A stretch of 64,000 bases of DNA from Roseovarius aestuarii. Its GTDB lineage: Bacteria; Pseudomonadota; Alphaproteobacteria; Rhodobacterales; Rhodobacteraceae. The notes beneath the pieces are model-generated. The model had not been told where the DNA came from. It did no database searches and was given only the letters and a program-made list of their open reading frames with translations. Where the stretch lies: assembly GCF_019966515.1 (NCBI RefSeq), contig NZ_JAIMIB010000007.1, positions 124,001 through 188,000 on the forward strand. The letters run 5' to 3'. The translations under genes and the position numbers were made by a program. The stretch's first letter is position 1; each line of letters starts with the position of its first letter. Positions 52,723-61,971 of this stretch are shown piece after piece.

Positions 52723-53664
52723 ATGTATCCCGATCCGAAATCCATCACCCGCGTCACCACCATCGGCGCCGGGCCAATTGGGGCTGGCTGGGCCGCGCAT
52801 TTTCTGGCGCGGGGTTACGATGTCGCCGCCTATATCCATGACCCGTCCGAGCGTGAAAGCTTCGACGCGATTGTTGCTACGGCCTGGGTCAGCCTGACGG
52901 CATTGGGCCTCGCAGAAGGTGCCTCGATCAAAAAGTTAAAGATCGTGTGTGACCTGAGGAATGCAGCGCAGGACGCTGAATTTATTCAAGAAAGCTCCCC
53001 TGAAAGATTAAATCTGAAACAGGCGCTCTACAAAGAACTGGGTGAGATGGTGCCGCCCAAGGTGGTGATCGCATCGTCAACTTCGGGCCTGATGATGACG
53101 GATATTCAGGCCGATTGTTCGACACCAGAACGCACGGTTATCGGACACCCGTTCAACCCGCCCTACCTGCTGCCGCTGGTCGAAATCATAGGGGGTAAGC
53201 GGACTGATCCCGATGCCGTGGCCTGGGCGCGGGATTTCTACGAAATCGCCGGGAAGGCACCGCTGGTGATGAAAAAGGAAATCCCGGGCTTCGTCGCTAC
53301 GCGGCTGCAGGAGGCGTTGTGGCGCGAGGCACTGCATATGGTTGCCAATGGCGAGGCCACGCCTGAAGATATTGATATCGCGCTGAAAAATGGCCCCGCG
53401 CCACGCATGGTCGTTCAAGGGCAATGCATGGCGTTCCATGTGGCCTGCGGTGCCGGTGGCATGGCAACCAATCTCGATCAGTTCGGCCCGGCGCTGAAAT
53501 GGCCTTGGACCCGGCTGGAAGCACCTGAACTGACGCAGGAGTTGCGCAACCGGATGGTCGATGGGTGCAATGAGATTGCCGGCGGCCAGCATTTCGAGGA
53601 GATGGCAGCAGAGCGGGACAGGAAGATCGTGGCGGTTCTTAACGCATTGAAGAGCGATGCGTAA
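52723..53664 (+). CDS. 3-hydroxyacyl-CoA dehydrogenase family, L-carnitine dehydrogenase-like
   Basis: A 313-residue NAD-dependent dehydrogenase. Rossmann loop GAGPIGAGW near residue 14, catalytic GHPFNPPYLLPLVEII with histidine and glutamate intact, and C-terminal helical domain with LWREALHMVANGEATPEDIDIALKNGPAPR. The GHPFNPxYLLPLVE motif and C-terminal sequence are closest to the L-carnitine/hydroxyacid branch rather than FadB. It starts three bases after the crotonase stop and ends the operon. Oxidation of carnitine to 3-dehydrocarnitine is plausible but unproven. Confidence 0.9.
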   Translation: MYPDPKSITRVTTIGAGPIGAGWAAHFLARGYDVAAYIHDPSERESFDAIVATAWVSLTALGLAEGASIKKLKIVCDLRNAAQDAEFIQESSPERLNLKQALYKELGEMVPPKVVIASSTSGLMMTDIQADCSTPERTVIGHPFNPPYLLPLVEIIGGKRTDPDAVAWARDFYEIAGKAPLVMKKEIPGFVATRLQEALWREALHMVANGEATPEDIDIALKNGPAPRMVVQGQCMAFHVACGAGGMATNLDQFGPALKWPWTRLEAPELTQELRNRMVDGCNEIAGGQHFEEMAAERDRKIVAVLNALKSDA

Positions 53665-53758
53665 GCTATCAGGCGTACAGCATTGTGTAGGAACGGATTT
53701 ACTACGTTCTTAAACCTTTAAGATCACTCCTTGATTGGCGGGGAAAATACGGCGCCGA

Positions 53759-56062
53759 TCAGGTGAACCTATTATCTCTCGGGAACCCTCGTGGAGCCAT
53801 GCGCCCGGCACCGGCGCGTTTGCCGGTCCATTCGGCAAGCTCGGTCTCTGTACGGGTGCGACCCGCGGGGTCGAGCCAGCTGAGCCCTTCGGACAAGGTG
53901 AAGGTCGTGGCATCGCTGAGCCCACCATCCTTGTACTTTTGCAGCCGGACGCCCTTGCCCCGACCCATTTCGGGCAGTTCTTCCAGTGCGAAGACCAGAA
54001 CCTTGCGGTTCTCGCCCACACAGGCCACGTGATCGCCTGTCACTGGCTGACATACTTGCGCGCGCACGTCTTGCTTGACATTCAGCACCTGCTTGCCGGT
54101 GCGGGTTTGCGCCAGCACCTCGTCCTCGGGCACGACAAATCCGTCGCCTGCGCTGGAGGCCACGAGCAGTTTCCGCCCCGGCTGATGAATGAACAGATCG
54201 ACAATCTCGGCCTCGTTGGGAAGATCCACCATCAGTCGCAAGGGTTCACCCATACCACGCCCGCCGGGCAGGTTAGCGGCACTGACGGTATAAAAGCGCC
54301 CGTTAGAGCCAAAGGCCAGTAGCCGGTCGGTGGTCTCGGCATGGAACATGAAGCGCGGCGCGTCGCCGTCTTTGAATTTCAGCTCGCGGTTCAGGTCGAT
54401 ATGGCCGGTCATCGCCCGGATCCAGCCCATCTGCGAGCAAACTACGGTAGTCGGTTCGCGGTCGATCATCGCCTCAAGCGGCACTTCTTCAACTTCGGCA
54501 GCCTCTTCGATCAGGGTGCGGCGCGCGCCGTATTCATAATCCTTGCCGAACTTCTTTTTCACCTCTTTGAGTTGGGCGGCGATGCTCTCCCATTGCAGCG
54601 TTTCGCTGTCCAGCAGGTCTTCGAGCCCGGCGCGTTCCTCCATCAGTTCGGACTGCTCACGCAGAAGCTCCATTTCCTCAAGCCGCCGCAGGCTGCGCAG
54701 GCGCATGTTGAGGATCGACTCAGCCTGAAGCTCGGAAAGCTCGCCCTCGTCAGGGCCTGGCGGCACATAATCGGCCTCGTCTTTGGCCCGCACATGGGCC
54801 TTAGACCAGTTTTCGCGCATCAACGCCGCTTTGGGGTCATCATCATAGCGGATAATATCGATCACCCGGTCGAGGTTGAGGAAGGCCACAACCAGCCCTT
54901 CCAATACCTCAAGCCGGTGGTCGATCTTTTCCATCCGGTGGGTCGAGCGGCGGATCAGTACTTCCTGACGGAAATCGAGGAAGGCGCGCAGCACCTCTTT
55001 CATGCTGCAAACCTTGGGCGTCAACCCGTCGATCAGCACGTTCATGTTGAGCGAGAACCGCACTTCCAGATCCGAGTTGCGGTAGAGCATGCCCATCAGC
55101 ACATCCGGTTCGACATTCTTGGAACGCGGTTCGAGGATCAGGCGGATATCCTCGGCACTTTCGTCGCGCACATCCGCGAGGATCGGAACCTTCTTGGTCT
55201 GGATCAACTCGGCGATCTTTTCGATCAGCTTGGATTTCTGCACCTGATAGGGGATTTCGGTAACCACAATCTGCCACTGGCCGCGGCCCATATCCTCGAC
55301 CTCGTAGCAGCAGCGCAGCCGGAACGACCCGCGCCCAGTGCGATAGGCCTGCGCAATATTCTCAGGTGGCTCCACGATGACGCCGCCGGTCGGGAAATCG
55401 GGGCCGGGTACGTATTTCAAGAGCGTGTCGTCGCGCGCGTCTGGCGTGCGGATCAGGTGCAGGCAGGCATCACACAGCTCGGCAATGTTATGCGGCGGAA
55501 TATTGGTCGCCATGCCCACGGCAATCCCCGAAGAGCCGTTGGCCAGCAGGTTCGGGAAAGTGGCGGGCAGCACGACCGGCTCGGTCAGCGTGCCATCGTA
55601 ATTGTCGCGGAAATCGACCGCGTTTTCGTTCAACCCTTCCAGCAGAGCCTCGGCCACCGCGGTCATCCGCGCCTCGGTATAGCGGCTGGCGGCGGGGTTA
55701 TCGCCGTCGATATTGCCGAAGTTCCCCTGCCCGTCGACCAGCGGGTAACGCACCGCGAAATCCTGAGCCAAACGCGCCATCGCGTCATAGATCGCGGCAT
55801 CGCCGTGCGGGTGGTAGTTGCCCATCACGTCGCCGCTGATCTTGGCGGATTTCCGGAAGCCCCCGGTAGAACTCAACCGCAACTCGCGCATGGCATAGAG
55901 GATTCGGCGGTGTACCGGCTTCAGACCGTCACGCGCATCGGGCAATGCTCGGTGCATGATCGTACTGAGCGCATAGGTCAGATACCTGTCGCCGATTGCA
56001 CGGCGCAGGGGCTCTGCTATGGTTTCGGGGCCGATATTGGGGTCATCCAGCACGTTGCTCAT
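53759..56062 (-). CDS. parC: DNA topoisomerase IV subunit A
   Basis: A 767-residue type II topoisomerase subunit. Start at 56062 (MSNVLDDPNIGPETIAEPLRRAIGD) is chosen by family length; an in-frame ATG at 56122 has GGGAA upstream and is possible. The core RALPDARDGLKPVHRRILYAM, the quinolone pocket YHPHGDAAIYDAM and the catalytic tyrosine in AASRYTEAR are present. No GyrA box, and the C-terminal beta-pinwheel is short, which identifies ParC over GyrA. The pocket has alanine and aspartate where E. coli has Ser80 and Glu84. Confidence 0.94.
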   Translation of the reverse strand: MSNVLDDPNIGPETIAEPLRRAIGDRYLTYALSTIMHRALPDARDGLKPVHRRILYAMRELRLSSTGGFRKSAKISGDVMGNYHPHGDAAIYDAMARLAQDFAVRYPLVDGQGNFGNIDGDNPAASRYTEARMTAVAEALLEGLNENAVDFRDNYDGTLTEPVVLPATFPNLLANGSSGIAVGMATNIPPHNIAELCDACLHLIRTPDARDDTLLKYVPGPDFPTGGVIVEPPENIAQAYRTGRGSFRLRCCYEVEDMGRGQWQIVVTEIPYQVQKSKLIEKIAELIQTKKVPILADVRDESAEDIRLILEPRSKNVEPDVLMGMLYRNSDLEVRFSLNMNVLIDGLTPKVCSMKEVLRAFLDFRQEVLIRRSTHRMEKIDHRLEVLEGLVVAFLNLDRVIDIIRYDDDPKAALMRENWSKAHVRAKDEADYVPPGPDEGELSELQAESILNMRLRSLRRLEEMELLREQSELMEERAGLEDLLDSETLQWESIAAQLKEVKKKFGKDYEYGARRTLIEEAAEVEEVPLEAMIDREPTTVVCSQMGWIRAMTGHIDLNRELKFKDGDAPRFMFHAETTDRLLAFGSNGRFYTVSAANLPGGRGMGEPLRLMVDLPNEAEIVDLFIHQPGRKLLVASSAGDGFVVPEDEVLAQTRTGKQVLNVKQDVRAQVCQPVTGDHVACVGENRKVLVFALEELPEMGRGKGVRLQKYKDGGLSDATTFTLSEGLSWLDPAGRTRTETELAEWTGKRAGAGRMAPRGFPRDNRFT

Positions 56063-56201
56063 AGATGCTGTGATACCCAAGCCGGATTGGCCCGTAAAGC
56101 GGGTTAGGAGGGAAAGTTTCATGCTTTTCCCATGAAACCGGTAAGGGAATCGGCTATGCTGACGATGCTGCTCAGTTTGTTTGTTGAATTAGGGGTTGCG
56201 C

Positions 56202-56795
56202 ATGTGGCGTTTTATGCTTGTTTCTTTCGCCTTTCTTGGCTGGTCTTTCTACGTCCTCAGCGGGGGCGCGGATTACGAGCCGCGTCTGCAGTCCATTCAG
56301 GCCAGGACCAAACTTGATGACACGCGTCCGTTGGCGCGTCCGGGGTCGATTCAAGTGGCCGAACTGGCCGAAGCGCCGGTTTCCGAAGGCGACGCCGCCC
56401 GTGCCCTGCCATTGGTGGATGATCTGGACGTGACCAAGAAGGGCGGGGTTGCGATTACCTTGGCCTCGGTGTCAGCAGATGAGATCGTCGAGCCTGAGTT
56501 TGAAGCTGATGCTGCTAAAACCGAAGACCTTACACAAGCGCCTGAGATCGTCGATACCCCGGAAATCCCAGCCGATCAACTCGCGCCCTTGGCGGACACC
56601 AGGCGCGTCACCGGTTTCATCGTGAATCTGCGGGATGGGCCCAGTACGTTTTACCTGGCGATCGGCAGCCTGAGCGAAGGTACCGCGGTCGAGGTGCTGG
56701 AGAACCCCGGCGAGGACTGGCTTAGAATTCGCGTATCCGACACCGGTCAGGAAGGCTGGATTGCCGATTGGCTGGTGACGGCGGCGGCAAACTGA
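56202..56795 (+). CDS. SH3-domain protein with N-terminal membrane anchor
   Basis: A 197-residue exported or membrane-anchored protein. N-terminal hydrophobic segment (MWRFMLVSFAFLGWSFYVLSGG), a long acidic, proline-containing linker (about 30-130), and a C-terminal bacterial SH3 domain (GFIVNLRDGPSTFYLAIGSLSEGTAVEVLENPGEDWLRIRV ... GWIADWLV). ATG at 56202 has AGGGG six bases upstream. Such proteins usually bind the cell wall or periplasmic partners. It is divergent from parC. Confidence 0.87.
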   Translation: MWRFMLVSFAFLGWSFYVLSGGADYEPRLQSIQARTKLDDTRPLARPGSIQVAELAEAPVSEGDAARALPLVDDLDVTKKGGVAITLASVSADEIVEPEFEADAAKTEDLTQAPEIVDTPEIPADQLAPLADTRRVTGFIVNLRDGPSTFYLAIGSLSEGTAVEVLENPGEDWLRIRVSDTGQEGWIADWLVTAAAN

Positions 56796-56830
56796 TTGCA
56801 TCACAAAGCCGCTCGCGCCATAGCTGGGGC

Positions 56831-57664
56831 ATGACACAAAAATCCATTCTGATCACCGGCTGTTCGTCAGGCATCGGCTATGATGCGGCACATGGGCTTA
56901 AAGCACGGGGCTGGCGGGTGTTTGCCGCCTGCCGCAAGCAAGCCGATTGCGACAGGCTGATCGCCGAGGGGTTGGAAAGCCCGCTGCTTGATTACGAAGA
57001 TGAAAAGACCATCGACACCACCGTGGCACAGGTTCTTGACGCCACGGGCGGCACGCTTGATGCACTATTCAACAATGGCGCCTTCGCCTGCCCCGGCGCG
57101 GTCGAGGATTTGCCGCGCGGCGCTTTGCGGGAAATATTCGAGGCCAATGTATTTGGCTGGCACGATCTGACACGCCGGATCATCCCGGTGATGCGCCAAC
57201 AGGGCCATGGGCGCATCGTGCAGTGTTCGTCGGTGCTGGGGTTTGTGACACTGCCGTGGCGCGGGGCCTATAACAGCACCAAATACGCGCTTGAGGGTCT
57301 GACCGATACACTGCGCATTGAAATGAGGGGAACAGGGATCGAGGTCGTTCTGATCGAGCCGGGACCCGTCACCTCGAAAATCCGGGTCAATTCGATCCCG
57401 CAATTCGAACGCTGGATCGACTGGGAAAACTCGCCCCGTGCCGACCAGTATCGCGCGAGCCTGCTCAAGCGGCTTTATGAACATGACGGCAGCAGAGACA
57501 CGTTTGAGTTGCCTGCTTCGGCGGTCACCAAGAAACTAGTGCATGCAGTAGAATCGCGTCGTCCACGGGCGCGCTATTATGTGACGACCCCGACCTATAT
57601 GATGGGGACGCTACGACGTATCCTGCCAACCCGCGCCTTGGATTGGGTGTTGTCCAGAAGCTGA
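56831..57664 (+). CDS. Short-chain dehydrogenase/reductase
   Basis: A 277-residue classical SDR. Cofactor loop TGCSSGIG (residues 10-17), NNGAF, the catalytic serine in QCSSVLGF and the YNSTK tyrosine-lysine pair. The C-terminal extension (about 200-277) resembles retinol-dehydrogenase-like SDRs with a substrate lid. The substrate is unknown. Start at 56831; longer in-frame N-termini lack family similarity. It begins 36 bases after the SH3 gene. Confidence 0.9.
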   Translation: MTQKSILITGCSSGIGYDAAHGLKARGWRVFAACRKQADCDRLIAEGLESPLLDYEDEKTIDTTVAQVLDATGGTLDALFNNGAFACPGAVEDLPRGALREIFEANVFGWHDLTRRIIPVMRQQGHGRIVQCSSVLGFVTLPWRGAYNSTKYALEGLTDTLRIEMRGTGIEVVLIEPGPVTSKIRVNSIPQFERWIDWENSPRADQYRASLLKRLYEHDGSRDTFELPASAVTKKLVHAVESRRPRARYYVTTPTYMMGTLRRILPTRALDWVLSRS

Positions 57665-57754
57665 CCAAACACGCCCTGCGTCACGATTACGCTTTCGCTT
57701 TTGCTGCCGTGACCTCTAGATGTGCGGGTAGATTCGCTGCAAAGGACCTGTCAG

Positions 57755-57964
57755 ATGGCTGATGATCCGCTCTTTTACATCGTGGCAATTGCCTGTCTGG
57801 CTGTTGCGGGCATTTTGCTGTTCGGCATCGTGACCTTTGGCAAGGGCGGTGACTTCAACAAAAAGCACGCCAACAGGATCATGCGCTGGCGCATCGGCGC
57901 ACAGTTTGTCGCCGTGGTGCTGATCCTGCTGTTCGTATTCATCCGCAGACAAACGGGGCAATAA
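57755..57964 (+). CDS. HIG1-domain small membrane protein
   Basis: A 69-residue protein with two membrane helices (about 6-26 and 44-64) linked by a basic loop GKGGDFNKKHANRIMRWRI, the HIG_1_N pattern (MRWRxxxQ). In mitochondria and alphaproteobacteria such proteins associate with cytochrome oxidase. AAAGGA precedes the ATG at 57755. It lies one base before the cobalamin adenosyltransferase gene, a pairing common in this lineage. Confidence 0.88.
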   Translation: MADDPLFYIVAIACLAVAGILLFGIVTFGKGGDFNKKHANRIMRWRIGAQFVAVVLILLFVFIRRQTGQ

Positions 57965-57965
57965 G

Positions 57966-58538
57966 ATGGTCGTTCTGAACAAGATCTATACCAGAACCGG
58001 AGATGCCGGCGAAACCGCCCTGGGTAACGGCGACCGCGTTGCCAAACACTCGTCCCGGGTGAACGCCTATGGCACCACCGATGAGGTGAACGCGACCGTA
58101 GGGATGGCGCGTTTGCACGCCTCGGGCGATGTGGACACCGCATTGGCGCGCATCCAGAATGACCTTTTCGACCTTGGGGCGGATCTGTGCCGTCCCGATA
58201 TGGAAAAGGATGCGGATGCCGAATACCCGCCGCTACGCGTCACCGACGCACAGGTTGAACGGTTGGAGGCCGAGATTGACGTCATGAACAAGGTGCTGGA
58301 ACCACTGCGCAGCTTCATCCTGCCGGGTGGATCCGAGTTGGCCGCGTACCTGCATCTTTGCCGGACGGTGAGCCGCCGGTCAGAGCGACTTGTGGTAGAA
58401 CTCGCCACCGAAGAAAGCATCAACCCGGCGGCGGTGAAGTACCTCAATCGCCTGTCTGACTGGTTCTTCGTTGCCGCCCGCATGGCTAACGATAATGGCC
58501 AAAGCGATGTCTTGTGGGTTCCTGGAGCTAACCGCTAA
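57966..58538 (+). CDS. PduO-type cob(I)alamin adenosyltransferase
   Basis: A 190-residue helical-bundle enzyme: KIYTRTGDAGETALGNGDRVAK (ATP-binding N-terminus), YGTTDEVNATVG, FILPGGSELAAYLHLCRTVSRRSERLVVEL and LNRLSDWFFVAARMAN. It transfers the adenosyl group of ATP to cob(I)alamin, giving coenzyme B12 for enzymes such as methylmalonyl-CoA mutase. It stands apart from other cobalamin genes. Confidence 0.94.
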   Translation: MVVLNKIYTRTGDAGETALGNGDRVAKHSSRVNAYGTTDEVNATVGMARLHASGDVDTALARIQNDLFDLGADLCRPDMEKDADAEYPPLRVTDAQVERLEAEIDVMNKVLEPLRSFILPGGSELAAYLHLCRTVSRRSERLVVELATEESINPAAVKYLNRLSDWFFVAARMANDNGQSDVLWVPGANR

Positions 58539-58890
58539 CAGCGGCGAACCTTCCGGGGAACAGCCCGGCGATCTGAAGGACAGAGCGCCGGCCCCCGAAA
58601 GCAGTGCAAAAAATCCTCGGAATCATCCCGGGGAAATTACCGCAGCACGCATTCGGGCGACAGATATGAAACCGTCTGAACCACTTGGGTCCGGGCCAAG
58701 ACTCAGCTCCAATGTCGCTTTCCCTGTTTTTTGAGTCGCTTATTTCAGCCGTGTGGGACACAATCTCATTCAAGCTTTGCTGAAGTTATCATCAGGTTTT
58801 CTGAAGTATAGCTGCGACAACATCCAAAGACCGGAGCACGCATGTTCCGCGAAAAACAACTGGATGGAACTAGAACAAGGGAGGACAAGA
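58539..58890. other. Intergenic region before the binding-protein/BCCT pair
   Basis: About 350 bases. It holds a short stem CCGGCG/CGCCGG near 58568-58592 without a T tract, and an AT-rich portion (58710-58810) that may contain the promoter of the downstream pair. No coding frame was supported. Confidence 0.5.
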
Positions 58891-60054
58891 ATGAATTTCT
58901 GTCGAAACAGATTCTCTGCGACGGTAAGGATGCTCGGCGCCGTACTGGTGGTCGGGGCATTGCCAGCCACAGCTACCGCACAGAGCACTGCCGGGCTAGG
59001 CGATACCGCGGCAATGGCAAAACCCGAGATCACCTTCACCTCGTGGACCGGCCCTTATATGCGCAGCCAGATGCTGGGTTTTGTGCGGCCCTACGAAAAC
59101 GAACGTGGTGCCCGCGTCAATGTCGAACACTATAATGGCGGCATCGACGAGATACGCGATCAGGTGGAATCGGCCAATGTGGTCTGGGATGTTGTGGACC
59201 TGACACAGGCAGATTCGCTGCGGGCCTGCAATGAAGGGTTGCTGGAAAACCTGTCGGATATCGACCTGCCCGCCGGGGCGGATGGCACACCTGCTGAAGA
59301 AGATTTCGTCGAGGGCGCGCTGAATGATTGCGGCGTTGGCGTCATCGTCTGGGGCACGGCCTTTGCCTACAGTAATTCGACCTATGGTGACAATCCGCCC
59401 GCGACCATCGCCGATTTCTTCGACACCGACACCTATCCGGGCGCCCGTGCGATCCGCGATGATCCGACCGTGATCATGGAATGGGCGTTGATGGCCGACG
59501 GTGTTGCACGCGAAGACGTCTACCCGATGCTGGAAACTGACGAAGGCGTGGAACGTGCGTTCGGGAAGATGGAAAACATCCGCTCGGGCTTGCAAACCTG
59601 GCAGGCGGGGCGCCAGCCGGTCCGGATGCTGAACGCCGGCGAAGTCGCGATGTCGATGATCTGGGCCACAACCGGCGCTACCGCCTCCGAGGAAGATGGT
59701 GCGGATTTCACCGTCAACATGGATGGCCGTGTGATCGAGCTTGATCTCTTCGGTATTCCGAAAGGCAGCCGCCACAAGGACGAGGCGATGGATTTCATCC
59801 GTTATGCCAGCAGCACCAATTCGCTGGCCAATATGGTAGGCTTCCTGCCCAACGGTCCGACGCGCAAATCGTCACTGACCCGGTTGTCGGACGACACCCT
59901 GAACAAGATCCCGAATGGCCCGGCCTTTGAGGACAAACAGCATATCCTGTCCGATGCAGCATGGTGGTCCGCAAACCACGAACGCCTGGAAGAGCTTTTC
60001 GACCTTTGGATGTCGGCTGGCGCGCGCCAGGGTGCATCCGGAACGGTTCGATAG
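58891..60054 (+). CDS. Extracellular solute-binding protein, polyamine-type
   Basis: A 387-residue periplasmic protein. Signal peptide (NRFSATVRMLGAVLVVGALPATATAQ) then a PotD/AfuA-like fold: ITFTSWTGPYMRSQM, YNGGIDEIRDQVESANVVWDVVDLTQADSLRACNEGLLE, GVIVWGTAFAYS, YPGARAIRDDPTVIMEWALMADGV. AGGGAGG precedes the ATG at 58891. No ABC permease or ATPase is near; the next gene, 30 bases on, is a BCCT secondary carrier. Ligand unknown, probably a cationic amine. Confidence 0.9.
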   Translation: MNFCRNRFSATVRMLGAVLVVGALPATATAQSTAGLGDTAAMAKPEITFTSWTGPYMRSQMLGFVRPYENERGARVNVEHYNGGIDEIRDQVESANVVWDVVDLTQADSLRACNEGLLENLSDIDLPAGADGTPAEEDFVEGALNDCGVGVIVWGTAFAYSNSTYGDNPPATIADFFDTDTYPGARAIRDDPTVIMEWALMADGVAREDVYPMLETDEGVERAFGKMENIRSGLQTWQAGRQPVRMLNAGEVAMSMIWATTGATASEEDGADFTVNMDGRVIELDLFGIPKGSRHKDEAMDFIRYASSTNSLANMVGFLPNGPTRKSSLTRLSDDTLNKIPNGPAFEDKQHILSDAAWWSANHERLEELFDLWMSAGARQGASGTVR

Positions 60055-60084
60055 GCTGGAAAACAGGATACAGAGGTATAAAAA

Positions 60085-61686
60085 ATGAGTGACCAATCAA
60101 CACAAACGCCCGACAATCTTGTTGCCAAGTCGGGGCTATTCGCGGGGATGAACCCGCTCATGGGGATCTTGTCGATGCTCATGATTATTTGCTTTGTCGG
60201 CTACACGATCATGGATGTCGAACGCTCATCCGAGGTCTTTGCCGCCGGGAAAGGCTTTATCATCAACACCATGGACTGGTTTTATGTGATCGTGGTGAAT
60301 GCTGCGTTGTTCTTTGTTTTCTGGCTGCTGGTCAGCCGGTTTGGCGATGTCAAACTGGGCAAGGATGATGACGAACCGGACTTTTCGACCTTTTCGTGGA
60401 TCTGCATGCTCTTCAGCGCCGGCCTGGGATCGGGCCTGATCTACTGGGGTGTGGCTGAACCGATGTATCACATTCAGGGCAGCCCATTCATGGAGCGTGC
60501 CGGGGCCGAAGCCGGCAGCGTCGATGCCGCAATATCGGCGGTGACGGTGACTAACTTCCACTGGGGCTTTCATGGCTGGGGGCTCTACGTGCTGGTGGGT
60601 CTCTGCCTTGCCTATTTTTCCTATCGCAAAGATCTGCCGCTCACGTTGCGGACAGCCCTCTATCCGGTTCTCAAGGATCGGATCTATGGCCCGTGGGGGC
60701 ATCTTGTGGATCTGATCGGCGTTTTTGGCACAATCTTTGGCCTCGCAACTTCGTTGGGGCTTGGCGTGACGCCAATTGCAGCGGGTCTGGAGAACCTCGG
60801 CTGGATGGCGAACACCCAGACAAACCAGTTGATCCTTGTCGCGATCATTACCTGCCTTGGCACGGCCTCGGCAGCGTCTGGTGTGGGCAAAGGTGTTCGT
60901 ATTCTCAGTGAGTGCAACGTCATGGCCTCGATCGGTTTGTTGATCCTCTTCATCATCCTTGGGCCGACAGCCTTCCTGCTGGGCATCACTATCTCGGGCT
61001 TTGGCGACTACCTTTGGAATGTCATCCCGATGGGGTTCTGGATCAACGGCGACCCTGAAGTGCAATGGCAGGGCTGGTGGACCATCTTCTACTGGGGCTG
61101 GTGGATCGCGTGGTGCCCGTTTGTGGGCCTCTTCATCGCGCGGGTATCCAAGGGCCGCACCATCCGGCAGTTTTGCTTCTGCGTGCTGCTGATCCCGACT
61201 TCGGTCGTGACGCTGTGGATGGGGGTCTTTGGCGGTGCAGCTTCCGGGGTTGACCTCTTCTACAACGCCGGTGTCGTCGATGCGGTGAACAACGATTACG
61301 CCTCGGGCGTGTTCCAGACGGTGGCCGGGTTCGGATATGACTTTCTGACCTATCCGATCACTGTCCTGATCACGATCCTGCTGATCTCGTGGTTTGTCAC
61401 GTCGTCGGATTCGGGCACGCTGGTGATGTGCACGATGCTGTCGATGGGCGATGAGCATCCGCCGGTCAAATTCCGGGTCTTCTGGGGCCTGACCTCGGGG
61501 ATCGTGGCAGGCGTTTTGATGCTGGCTGGAGGGCTGAGCGCGCTGCAGACCGCGTCGATCGTCGCGGGTCTGCCGATCGCGGTGATCCTGCTCTTCATGA
61601 TTTACGGCATTGTGCATTCGCTGCACGAGGATCACCCGGCGCCGGATGTCGAGGACAAGTATGACCTCGAGTTCCTGAACCGCTGA
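60085..61686 (+). CDS. BCCT-family transporter
   Basis: A 533-residue carrier with 12 predicted membrane helices and the BCCT Trp-rich signature WWTIFYWGWWIAWCPFVGLFIARVSKGRTIRQF. Other hallmarks: MLFSAGLGSGLIYWGVAEPMYH, TNFHWGFHGWGLYVLVGL, ATSLGLGVTPIAAGL, SSDSGTL. The Gly-x-Gly segment AGLGSGLIYWG is not decisive for sodium or proton coupling. It imports betaine, choline, carnitine or a related quaternary amine. AGAGG precedes the ATG, and a strong terminator follows. Confidence 0.95.
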   Translation: MSDQSTQTPDNLVAKSGLFAGMNPLMGILSMLMIICFVGYTIMDVERSSEVFAAGKGFIINTMDWFYVIVVNAALFFVFWLLVSRFGDVKLGKDDDEPDFSTFSWICMLFSAGLGSGLIYWGVAEPMYHIQGSPFMERAGAEAGSVDAAISAVTVTNFHWGFHGWGLYVLVGLCLAYFSYRKDLPLTLRTALYPVLKDRIYGPWGHLVDLIGVFGTIFGLATSLGLGVTPIAAGLENLGWMANTQTNQLILVAIITCLGTASAASGVGKGVRILSECNVMASIGLLILFIILGPTAFLLGITISGFGDYLWNVIPMGFWINGDPEVQWQGWWTIFYWGWWIAWCPFVGLFIARVSKGRTIRQFCFCVLLIPTSVVTLWMGVFGGAASGVDLFYNAGVVDAVNNDYASGVFQTVAGFGYDFLTYPITVLITILLISWFVTSSDSGTLVMCTMLSMGDEHPPVKFRVFWGLTSGIVAGVLMLAGGLSALQTASIVAGLPIAVILLFMIYGIVHSLHEDHPAPDVEDKYDLEFLNR

Positions 61687-61712
61687 TCTGAAGTCGATCA
61701 ATCTGTGAAACC

Positions 61713-61746
61713 AATTGGGGGCGGTATCATCCGCCCCCAATTTTTT
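61713..61746 (+). terminator. Rho-independent terminator of the BCCT gene
   Basis: A perfect 12-bp stem (AATTGGGGGCGG with CCGCCCCCAATT), loop TATCAT, followed by TTTT. It lies 26 bases after the stop. Confidence 0.95.
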
Positions 61747-61924
61747 GACCCGAACGAACCCTCGGTAGCGCAAATCCAGGCGTCATCACCTCTACAAAAA
61801 CTTAAATGATTTTCAAAAAATCTTGCGGTCATACCGGAAACGCGACGTCGCAAGACGCAAACGTGACGATTTTACCCTGTTTCCCGGATTAACAAGTCTG
61901 TAATAACGCGCCAGAGAGCTTTCT

Positions 61925-61947
61925 GAAGAGTCGCTTCGCGGCTCTTC
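61925..61947 (+). other. Hairpin in the etfBA leader
   Basis: Arms GAAGAGTCGC and GCGGCTCTTC (one T-G pair) around TTC, ending 25 bases before the etfB start. It is in the untranslated leader and may stabilise or attenuate the transcript. Confidence 0.5.
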
Positions 61948-61971
61948 CTCAATTTAACGGAGACCATGCCA

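Noticed and set aside
54341-56107. Rightward frame of nearly 600 codons opposite parC
   Set aside because: Antisense frame with no domain pattern; parC on the other strand is complete with catalytic tyrosine.
60226-61773. Leftward frame of over 500 codons opposite the BCCT transporter
   Set aside because: Antisense shadow; it also runs through the BCCT terminator.
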